This document shows, piece by piece, positions 34,390-41,191 of a stretch of DNA of 64,000 nucleotides. The position numbers and the translations under genes were made by a program. This DNA comes from Chryseobacterium rhizosphaerae (lineage in GTDB: Bacteria; Bacteroidota; Bacteroidia; Flavobacteriales; Weeksellaceae). The stretch's first letter is position 1, and each line of letters begins with the position of its first letter. Location: contig NZ_QNUF01000002.1 in NCBI RefSeq assembly GCF_003385455.1, forward strand, positions 62,001 to 126,000, written 5' to 3'. The notes beneath the pieces are model-generated. The model was not told where the DNA came from. It made no database searches and was given only the letters and a program-made list of their open reading frames with translations.

Positions 34390-34394
34390 AAATA

Positions 34395-34402
34395 CAAAGA
34401 TA
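34395..34402 (-). promoter_or_regulatory. xrtF -7 box (TATCTTTG)
   Basis: Exact TAnnTTTG 5 nt upstream of the xrtF ATG; short or absent leader expected. Confidence 0.65.
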
Positions 34403-34492
34403 AAAATTAGGCCGTAATAACCTGAGCCCTAATGAAAAAAGTTAAGATGGGAAGCTATTTTAATCTCATGTTTCCAACTCATGTTAAATTAG

Positions 34493-34500
34493 TATATTTG
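34493..34500 (+). promoter_or_regulatory. -7 box (TATATTTG) of the amino-sugar operon
   Basis: Exact TAnnTTTG 10 nt upstream of ATG 34511. Divergent from the xrtF promoter, with about 90 bp between the two boxes. Confidence 0.65.
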
Positions 34501-34510
34501 TTTTTATATT

Positions 34511-35536
34511 ATGACTTCTGAAAACGCAAAACGATTTTTTGAAAACCATTGTGGTAAAAAATCTTCCGAATTCGTCACATTAGCTCAAAGCGGCTCTGCC
34601 AGGGTAAATTTTCTGGCCATAACCGACCTTGAAAAGTACATCATCACCTACAATGAAAACATTCCCGAAAATGAAAGTTTCCTTTACTATTCCGGTGTTT
34701 TCTCTGAACTACACCTTAATACCCCGCATATTTTAGCTGTTTCGGATGACAGAAAAATGTATGTACAGGAGTTTTTGGGGGAGCAAACCCTTTCGGAGGT
34801 GATTACTAAAGAGCAGCTTTCGCCCCGGGTAAAATCATTTGTAAAACAGACTTTGGAGCGGTTATTCAGACTCCAGATTCAAACCCAGGGAAAAATTGAT
34901 TTTACAAAAACTTTTGAATATGAAAATTATGATGAACTTCCGGTCATTCATGATTTATATTATTTTAAGAATTTCGTGGCAGATGTGTTGGAGCTGGAGT
35001 ACAACAAATCTACCCTACTGAAAGAATTCAAGCAAATTGCTTTCCTTATTGAGAATCTGGAACCCAAAGGAATCATGATCCGTGATTTTCAGGCCAGAAA
35101 TATTATGGTGAATGAGAAAAATGAAGTTTCATTTATTGATTATCAATCTGCCATGAAAGGCCCATTGATGTATGATGTCATCTCCTTTCTTTATCAAGCT
35201 AAAGCCGATTTCCCTGAAGACTTCAAAAATGAAATGCTAGCATATTATATTCAGCAGTTTGAAGATCCGGAAACAAGAATTCAGCTGCAAAATTCTGTGA
35301 AACCTATTCAGATGATGCGCTTTTTACAGGTTTTGGGAGCTTACGGATTCCGGGGATTAATCCAAAGGAAGCAGCATTTTTTGGCAAGCCTGGAAAAAGG
35401 GATCAAAAATATCGCTCAGTTTGCTGATTTCTGGGAAGAGATGAAAAATTATCCGGAACTGAAAAAGGTCATTCAACAGTTGTCTCTTGAAAAATCAAAA
35501 ATAAAAATTGAGGAAATACTAAACTTGAATCATTAA
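34511..35536 (+). CDS. AmgK-like sugar kinase (aminoglycoside phosphotransferase fold)
   Basis: 341 residues with the APH/choline-kinase fold. Catalytic loop MIRDFQARNIMV at about 189-200 (Asp and Asn conserved; His replaced by Arg), metal-binding SFIDYQ at about 207-212, followed by GPLMYDVISFLYQ, as in AmgK. AmgK phosphorylates MurNAc/GlcNAc at the anomeric carbon in cell-wall recycling. The assignment rests on the fold plus the MurU-like gene two positions downstream. No signal peptide, so cytosolic. It heads the operon with RapZ-C, the nucleotidyltransferase and a LOG-family gene. Confidence 0.75.
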   Translation: MTSENAKRFFENHCGKKSSEFVTLAQSGSARVNFLAITDLEKYIITYNENIPENESFLYYSGVFSELHLNTPHILAVSDDRKMYVQEFLGEQTLSEVITKEQLSPRVKSFVKQTLERLFRLQIQTQGKIDFTKTFEYENYDELPVIHDLYYFKNFVADVLELEYNKSTLLKEFKQIAFLIENLEPKGIMIRDFQARNIMVNEKNEVSFIDYQSAMKGPLMYDVISFLYQAKADFPEDFKNEMLAYYIQQFEDPETRIQLQNSVKPIQMMRFLQVLGAYGFRGLIQRKQHFLASLEKGIKNIAQFADFWEEMKNYPELKKVIQQLSLEKSKIKIEEILNLNH

Positions 35537-35622
35537 GAATACTTTATTTTTTGGATTGATCAAAATCTTACCTTAAAAACTTAAAATACCTTAGTGGTAA
35601 AAAAATATAAAAAAGAAGAAAA

Positions 35623-36039
35623 ATGTTACACATAGACATACACAGCTTTTCGTACAAAAAAGGAGGAATTCCAAAAGATCACTCCGGAAACGGAGGAGGT
35701 TTCGCCTTCGACTGTAGAGGAATTTTAAATCCCGGAAGAATTGAAGAATATAAAATACAGACCGGAAACGATATTGGAGTTCAGGAATACCTGGAAACAA
35801 AGACAGAAATGCCTAAGTTTTTAGAATTGGTAAAGTCCATCATCTCTATCAATATCGAGGATTATCTGGCAAGAGGATTTGAAAACCTTCAGATCAATTT
35901 CGGATGTACCGGAGGCCAGCACCGATCTGTATACTCCGCCATTAAAATTGCAGAATTCATCAAGGAAAAATATCCTGAAGGAACAGAAGTAACCCTTCAC
36001 CATGATGAGCAACCTCAGCTGAACAATGGTAATCAGTAG
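35623..36039 (+). CDS. Stand-alone RapZ C-terminal domain protein
   Basis: 138 residues covering only the C-terminal half of RapZ/YvcJ-type proteins. HSFSYKKGGIP at 7-17, FDCRGILNPGR at 29-39 and the signature FGCTGGQHRSVY at about 93-104 are seen; the N-terminal P-loop ATPase half is absent. In E. coli this C-terminal domain binds glucosamine-6-phosphate and GlmZ RNA. Here it sits between an AmgK-like kinase and a MurU-like uridylyltransferase, which suggests sensing or binding of an amino-sugar phosphate. No enzymatic role can be stated. Confidence 0.88.
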   Translation: MLHIDIHSFSYKKGGIPKDHSGNGGGFAFDCRGILNPGRIEEYKIQTGNDIGVQEYLETKTEMPKFLELVKSIISINIEDYLARGFENLQINFGCTGGQHRSVYSAIKIAEFIKEKYPEGTEVTLHHDEQPQLNNGNQ

Positions 36040-36044
36040 TGAGC

Positions 36045-36070
36045 AATAAGTAATACCTTTATTACTTATT
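36045..36070. repeat. AT-rich hairpin and ATTAC-type repeats between RapZ-C and MurU-like genes
   Basis: Perfect AATAAGTAATA-CCTT-TATTACTTATT hairpin (11-bp stem), followed to about 36117 by degenerate repeats of C-ATTAC (CCCATTAC, TCATTACC). It occupies the whole spacer and looks like a small intergenic repeat or RNA-processing element. Confidence 0.55.
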
Positions 36071-36117
36071 CCCTATTTTCTATTACCCATTACATATCAC
36101 TCATTACCTATACTATT

Positions 36118-36831
36118 ATGAAGGCTCTTATTTTTGCAGCAGGAAAAGGCACAAGGCTTAAACCGTTTACAGACCATCATCCGAAAGCTTTGGCAAAAGT
36201 GAATGGTATCCCTCTTTTGGAAAGAAATATCAAATATTTAAAAAGTTTTGGAATACAGGATTTTGTGATCAACATTCATCATTTTGGAGACCAAATTGTT
36301 GATTTTTTACATAAAAATAATAACTTCGGTTGTAAGATAGAAATATCTGATGAAACCAATGAGCTATTGGAAACCGGAGGCGGCTTAATTTTTGCTAGAA
36401 AGTTTCTTGATCATGGTGAAGATTTTTTAATCATGAATGCTGATATATTAACCAATATAAATATCAATACATTGGTAGAATATCATAAAAAGATAAAAGA
36501 TTTTGCTACTTTAGCAGTTTCGGACCGTGAAAGTTCGAGAAAACTCCTTTTCAATGATGAGATGGTTTTACGTGGCTGGCTGAATGTGCAAACAGGAGAG
36601 CAGAGGCTGGCAGAATTCAATAAAGGATTTAAAGCCCTTGCCTTCAGTGGTGTCCACTGCATCAACCCTCTTATCTTTGAAAAAATAAAAAGAACAGGCA
36701 AATTTTCTGTTATGGAAGAATATCTGGATCTGATGCTGACCGAACATATTCACGGTTTTGTACATGACAGTATTCTCGTAGATGTCGGAAGACCGGAATC
36801 TGTAATAGAAGCCGAAAAACATTTTAAATAA
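36118..36831 (+). CDS. MurU-like sugar-1-phosphate nucleotidyltransferase
   Basis: 237 residues. The N-terminal nucleotide-binding signature is AAGKGTRLKPFTDHHPKALAKV (7 onward). ETGGGLIFA and MNADILTNI provide the sugar and metal sites, and the C-terminus ends LVDVGRPESVIEAEKHF. This is the short form of the family and closely resembles MurNAc-1-phosphate uridylyltransferase MurU (LETGGG motif, no acyltransferase domain). With the AmgK-like kinase it would convert MurNAc to UDP-MurNAc, bypassing early peptidoglycan synthesis. A mannose-1-P guanylyltransferase-like activity cannot be excluded. Confidence 0.78.
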   Translation: MKALIFAAGKGTRLKPFTDHHPKALAKVNGIPLLERNIKYLKSFGIQDFVINIHHFGDQIVDFLHKNNNFGCKIEISDETNELLETGGGLIFARKFLDHGEDFLIMNADILTNININTLVEYHKKIKDFATLAVSDRESSRKLLFNDEMVLRGWLNVQTGEQRLAEFNKGFKALAFSGVHCINPLIFEKIKRTGKFSVMEEYLDLMLTEHIHGFVHDSILVDVGRPESVIEAEKHFK

Positions 36832-36841
36832 TTTTTTGCAA

Positions 36842-37594
36842 ATGGAAATTGACGGAACCAGGGATGAAAGTTTAGTAAATCCAGAGCTTGACATAAACGA
36901 AACTAAATTACTTAACAGTTTCAGACAAAAAACATGGGACGAAACAATCGCTAAGGACAGCTGGATGGTTTTCAAAGTCATGGCTGAATTTGTAGATGGC
37001 TATGAAAAGCTGGCTAAGATAGGCCCATGTGTTTCCATATTTGGTTCTGCCCGATTGAAACCGGAAAGTCCATACTATGAAATGGCTGTAGAAATTGCCG
37101 AAAAGATCACCAAATTAGGGTTCGGAATTATTACCGGAGGAGGTCCCGGAATCATGGAAGCAGGAAATAAAGGTGCTTTCAATGCTAAGGGAAAATCTAT
37201 CGGACTTAATATCGATCTTCCTTTTGAACAGCATTTCAATCCTTATATCAATAAATCGTATTCTATGAACTTCGATTACTTTTTCGTGAGAAAAGTAATG
37301 TTTGTAAAATATTCCCAAGGCTTCGTGGTGATGCCAGGTGGTTTTGGTACTTTGGATGAGCTTACAGAAGCAATGACCCTGATTCAGACCAATAAAATCG
37401 GAAAATTTCCAATTGTTCTGGTAGGAAGTGAATTCTGGAGCGGATTGCTGGATTGGTTCAAAGCAACCCTGCTAAAAGAAGGCATGATTGCCGAAGATGA
37501 TCTGGATCTTTACAGAGTGGTAGACACTGCAGATGAGGCCGTAGCGCATATTAAAGCATTTTATGATAAATATTCTGTAAATGTTAATTTTTAA
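36842..37594 (+). CDS. LOG-family (TIGR00730) putative nucleotide phosphoribohydrolase
   Basis: 250 residues. Rossmann-like fold with ITGGGPGIMEAGNKGA at about 97-112 and VMPGGFGTLDELTEA at 163-177, the two motifs defining the lysine-decarboxylase-like/LOG family, whose members hydrolyse cytokinin or nucleoside 5'-monophosphates. The extended N-terminus (first 60 residues, KTWDETIAKDSWMVFK) is typical of the Bacteroidota type. I start at ATG 36842, 10 nt after the MurU-like stop; an in-frame TTG at 36836 is unlikely. Substrate in this operon unknown. Confidence 0.85.
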   Translation: MEIDGTRDESLVNPELDINETKLLNSFRQKTWDETIAKDSWMVFKVMAEFVDGYEKLAKIGPCVSIFGSARLKPESPYYEMAVEIAEKITKLGFGIITGGGPGIMEAGNKGAFNAKGKSIGLNIDLPFEQHFNPYINKSYSMNFDYFFVRKVMFVKYSQGFVVMPGGFGTLDELTEAMTLIQTNKIGKFPIVLVGSEFWSGLLDWFKATLLKEGMIAEDDLDLYRVVDTADEAVAHIKAFYDKYSVNVNF

Positions 37595-37652
37595 TTGGCA
37601 TATTATTTGTGACTTATAACTAGCAAGTATGATTGTAAATCTATTAATTAAG

Positions 37653-38123
37653 ATGAAAAAACTTTTATATATATCAGGAATTTTAACATTTTTTGTGTTA
37701 ATGAGTTTTATGTATGTAGACTTTTTCTCTTCAATGACCAAGGTTGATTATATTGATGGAAGCAAGACATTGAAGTTTACCACAAAAATGAATACAAGCC
37801 ATATCTCTGATGCTATTAAAATAAATCCTAATACAGCAGGATTTGAGGCTGAAGTTAAAAAATATGTGAATAACAATTTTGATGTATTTGTCAATGGTGC
37901 TCCCAAAACAATAACTTTCACCGGAAGTCAGGTAAGTGGAGAAACTGTATGGGTGTATTTTGAAACCGGAGGAGTTTCAGATATCAACACCTTAAAAATT
38001 AAAAACACGATCCTTCTAAGCGCCTTTCCTAAGCAAATCAATCTGGTGAACATTGCCTATAAAGGCAGCCAGAAAACGATGAACTTCCAGAGAGGAAAAG
38101 AAGTGAACGAGGTTTCTTTTTAA
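37653..38123 (+). CDS. DUF6702-type periplasmic/membrane-anchored protein
   Basis: About 156 residues: MKKLLYISGILTFFVLMSFMYVDFFSS, a signal anchor, then KVDYIDGSKTLKFTTKMNTSHISDAIKI and a C-terminal beta-rich half (VWVYFETGGVSDINTLKIKNTILLSAFPKQINLVNI). The layout matches DUF6702 proteins of Bacteroidota, a small beta-sandwich found beside metallopeptidase genes in other genomes; here that neighbour is absent. An earlier ATG at 37629 adds eight residues (MIVNLLIK) before the signal; I favour 37653. Function unknown. Confidence 0.68.
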   Translation: MKKLLYISGILTFFVLMSFMYVDFFSSMTKVDYIDGSKTLKFTTKMNTSHISDAIKINPNTAGFEAEVKKYVNNNFDVFVNGAPKTITFTGSQVSGETVWVYFETGGVSDINTLKIKNTILLSAFPKQINLVNIAYKGSQKTMNFQRGKEVNEVSF

Positions 38124-38149
38124 AAGAATTAAATTTAACCAGTATAAAG

Positions 38150-38184
38150 GTATCCTAGAAGTTAAGCTTTTAGGATATTTTTTT
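38150..38184 (+). terminator. Terminator after DUF6702 gene
   Basis: TATCCTA-GAAG ... CTTT-TAGGATA stem followed by a seven-T run. Confidence 0.75.
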
Positions 38185-38274
38185 GCATTAAAAATCACTA
38201 CAAAGGGATTAATACGTAAAAATACTGACCGTAAATTCCGCACTTATACGCTAACACAGGTCTTTTTAACGTCC

Positions 38275-38295
38275 TACATTTGTCATGTAATTACA
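38275..38295 (+). promoter_or_regulatory. pixA-like gene promoter with palindrome
   Basis: TACATTTG -7 box at 38275-38282, followed by the perfect palindrome TGTAATTACA (38286-38295) at the expected transcription start. The start codon is at 38383, so the leader is close to 95 nt, long for this window. Confidence 0.55.
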
Positions 38296-38382
38296 ATGTT
38301 GAAGCCGATATCACATAAAAAACGGGGCGGAATCTGAAAAGCCAAACGAGTAAGGAAAACAAATCATTAAAAAACAAATCAC

Positions 38383-38952
38383 ATGGACACATCACAATTA
38401 GCATCAAGTCAGGAAATAGACATTATGGTTGTCATTGACACGGATTACGTAAAAGAATACATGAAATCAAATAACCTTACCCCTTGTACAGATGACATTA
38501 CTAAAGCGGTACCTATTGATCATGCAGGAAAATATATGATCGTTCCCACTACAAACGTTGCCGGAGGCCAGGCAACAGGAGACTTAAACTTCACAGCAAG
38601 AGCCGGAGATACTGTATGTTTCAGAGGCTGTTCGATATATCAGAACTCAGATGATGCTATTATTATCTACAAAGTTCAAAACTATGCCGGAGTGGATGTA
38701 TTCAATGGTAACCCTATCCAATATGAGGGGGTAGACAGAAAACAAGCGGCAATACCCGACCATACAAAAGCCGATGGCCTTCCTGCTTTACCTGCCAACG
38801 TTCTTTTTCAAAGTTTGGATGCAAGGATAGGTGGCACCGGACAGGGAAGCTATTATATTTATTTTGCGTTATATACCTTAGATCCTAAGAACAGTGACAA
38901 ACAAAATCTTTACAGTTACTGTCGTTGGGACCCAACCATTACGGTTAAGTAG
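38383..38952 (+). CDS. PixA/AidA inclusion-body family protein
   Basis: 189 residues, no signal peptide. VVIDTDYVKEYMKSN at the start, GDLNFTARAGDTVCFRGCSIYQNSDDAIIIYKV in the middle and LQSLDARIGGTGQGSYYIYFALYTL-like segments match the inclusion-body protein PixA of Xenorhabdus and AidA-type proteins of quorum-regulated loci. Those proteins accumulate as crystalline cytoplasmic inclusions or act in host interaction; mechanism unresolved. It is a single-gene unit with a long leader and a strong bidirectional terminator. Horizontal origin is possible, but base use looks like its neighbours. Confidence 0.82.
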   Translation: MDTSQLASSQEIDIMVVIDTDYVKEYMKSNNLTPCTDDITKAVPIDHAGKYMIVPTTNVAGGQATGDLNFTARAGDTVCFRGCSIYQNSDDAIIIYKVQNYAGVDVFNGNPIQYEGVDRKQAAIPDHTKADGLPALPANVLFQSLDARIGGTGQGSYYIYFALYTLDPKNSDKQNLYSYCRWDPTITVK

Positions 38953-38974
38953 TACCTATTATTTTATATGGCAT

Positions 38975-39004
38975 AAAAAAGCCGGCTCTTATGAGCCGGC
39001 TTTT
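38975..39004. terminator. Bidirectional terminator
   Basis: AAAAAAGCCGGCTC-TTAT-GAGCCGGCTTTT between convergent genes; T-runs on both strands. Confidence 0.9.
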
Positions 39005-39021
39005 CATATCATAAGCAATGA

Positions 39022-41181
39022 TTATTGTGCTTTTATCTTGAAATCATCTACCTCCCACGTTGCTGCGGCAGCAGTAGTAGAAGTATATTTAAATGCGATT
39101 CTTACATTTTTTCCTAAGAAAGCGCTTAAGTTTACATTACCAGACCCAACCCAGTCACCGAATGCATTCGCATTGGTATCTAAAGTAGCCGGTAATAATG
39201 TCCATGTTGTGGTTGCTGGATCACCGGTATAATTATCTGTAGCATATACCTGTAAAGCATTTCCTGCATATCTTACGTCTGTTGAAAAGCTTACTGCAGC
39301 TTTAGTTTTTCCAACCAGACTAACTGCTTTGGAAATCAACCAGTCTTCATTCACAATGTTATTTCCGGCACCTCCGGCATTACCATTCATCATGGCATAA
39401 TAATTCTGCCCGTTTCCTTGGTTAGATGTCTGCCAAACCTGAGGCCCGGTCACATTTTTCACGGTCCAGTCTGAGCTGAATCCACCTGCTGCAAAATCAT
39501 CGCTGTATACAACCGGAATAGGGGTATATACACTACCGTCACATCTTGGTGCATCAAAGTCTATATTTGCCAGCTTAGTAATCCATAGCTGATAGGTTCC
39601 ATTATAGATACTTAAAATAGCATAGGCATCTCCTTTTCCTCCTTTTACTTCATATCCACCAGGTTTGATCGTTCCAAAACTAGCCTGACCGCTAGTTCTT
39701 AAAATCACTGTATTTCCTGAGCAATCCTGAAGTGTTCTGCTTGTTACAGCATTACCATCTGTTAAAGTTCTTCCCAGATCTCCATCAACAAACTGAAGAT
39801 CTTTAATTTTGATCCATCTTCCAACATCACCTGTTGTTAGCTGGGATATTGTTTTCTCGGTAGGCACTACCGGTCTTGAAGCCGTATTGCTATCGAAGAA
39901 ATATTTGTACATATCTACCTCCTCTATCTGTCCGAACTGTGTATTGTTACTGAATAAAGATCCTAACTGAACTTCTCCGTTTACACTTCTTACATACAGA
40001 TTTTTAAGTTTGATATTCACATCTTTACCTAATCTGAATCTGCTGTCAAGATACAGGTTTGTTTTATTCATGTTTATTCTGATTCCTCCTGTAGCATCTT
40101 CTACATATACATACTTATAAAGGTTTCCTGTTTCATCATTAGCTACCACCTGAGCTTTAAGATAAGAATCTGAAGTGATCTGTACCCAGTTTGTAGTTCC
40201 TGCAGCCAGTTGTTTCACATCAGCAACGGTTTTAGCCGTAAGTGAACCTGGATTAAAGTCACATGGTCCTTCTGTAAGCCCGTCTAAACGTGGGAATTTC
40301 TTCATATCAAGATCTTCCGACTTGTTTACATATAACTGATACGTAGTCGTATTTCCAGATTGGAATTTACTGTAAATTCCAACAAATTTACCATTACCGG
40401 AAGGAAGAAGCTGACCTGCAAATGCTGCAAATCCACTGTTTCTTACCACCGCAGTTTTTGCATATTTTCCAGCTGCCCATCCTTCACCTATTGTTTTATC
40501 CACCGTTACTCCATTAGGTGCATAGGTAGTACATAAAGCTCTCGCATCAAATTCTACATCATTTACCTGGATCAGACATCCGAAATATTGATCATTGGCA
40601 GGAACCATGTCAGCCAGTTTCATTATTTTCGGTACAATCTTTCCTTTCGGAGCACAAGATCTGAAGATATGTTTTCCAACAAGTTTTTCAGGAATTCTTG
40701 ATACAGACGAAGCAGACGTTTCGGCCCCTGTTTTCACACCAAGCTGTACAAGGCTTCCGTAAGCCCCTACAGCAAGTCCGTTAAGTTTGATATATACTTT
40801 TGATCCCTGAGGATATTTGGTATAAGTACTTACTGCATCTACACTCACAGTAAACCCTTGTGTAGGATTTTCCAGTGCATCCTGAACGTAGATCGTTTTA
40901 TAAATATTTCCTGTTTCATCCGTAGAAGAAACATATCCCACCAAATATAAGTCGTCAGCCTCATTATTGGGAGTGGTGTCTTCCGGAAAGGCATAGGTTA
41001 CATTATTCTGAAATTTCGCTTTTACGTCAGCAAAAGGCATTACAATCCCGTTTTTATCGGCACAGTCGTAGCCGTCAAGATTGGGCTGATCGTATTTATC
41101 ATCATGCACACATCCTGTCGTTATAAACAAGGAAGCTGCTGTGATAAAAATATATTTTAAAATTGAGTTATATTTTTTCAT
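39022..41181 (-). CDS. DUF5689 lipoprotein with C-terminal jelly-roll domain
   Basis: 719 residues. Lipobox FITTGC (Cys24), then two DUF5689-type modules: about 45-300 (LYLVGYVSSTDETGNIYKTIYVQDALENPTQG pattern) and about 310-560 (VVANDETGNLYKYVYVEDATGGI). Both resemble OB-fold nucleic-acid-binding modules. A C-terminal choice-of-anchor J-like beta-sandwich covers about 575-719 (SDDFAAGGFSSDWTVKN, NEDWLISKAVSL, WEVDDFKIK). It lies 10 nt downstream of the TonB receptor and plays the SusD-like partner position. Probable surface lipoprotein binding a ligand for the receptor. Confidence 0.88.
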   Translation of the reverse strand: MKKYNSILKYIFITAASLFITTGCVHDDKYDQPNLDGYDCADKNGIVMPFADVKAKFQNNVTYAFPEDTTPNNEADDLYLVGYVSSTDETGNIYKTIYVQDALENPTQGFTVSVDAVSTYTKYPQGSKVYIKLNGLAVGAYGSLVQLGVKTGAETSASSVSRIPEKLVGKHIFRSCAPKGKIVPKIMKLADMVPANDQYFGCLIQVNDVEFDARALCTTYAPNGVTVDKTIGEGWAAGKYAKTAVVRNSGFAAFAGQLLPSGNGKFVGIYSKFQSGNTTTYQLYVNKSEDLDMKKFPRLDGLTEGPCDFNPGSLTAKTVADVKQLAAGTTNWVQITSDSYLKAQVVANDETGNLYKYVYVEDATGGIRINMNKTNLYLDSRFRLGKDVNIKLKNLYVRSVNGEVQLGSLFSNNTQFGQIEEVDMYKYFFDSNTASRPVVPTEKTISQLTTGDVGRWIKIKDLQFVDGDLGRTLTDGNAVTSRTLQDCSGNTVILRTSGQASFGTIKPGGYEVKGGKGDAYAILSIYNGTYQLWITKLANIDFDAPRCDGSVYTPIPVVYSDDFAAGGFSSDWTVKNVTGPQVWQTSNQGNGQNYYAMMNGNAGGAGNNIVNEDWLISKAVSLVGKTKAAVSFSTDVRYAGNALQVYATDNYTGDPATTTWTLLPATLDTNANAFGDWVGSGNVNLSAFLGKNVRIAFKYTSTTAAAATWEVDDFKIKAQ

Positions 41182-41191
41182 TGTAGTCGTT

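Noticed and set aside
36045-36117. CRISPR-like repeat array
   Set aside because: Repeats are short, degenerate and adjacent, with no regular spacers and no cas genes in the window.
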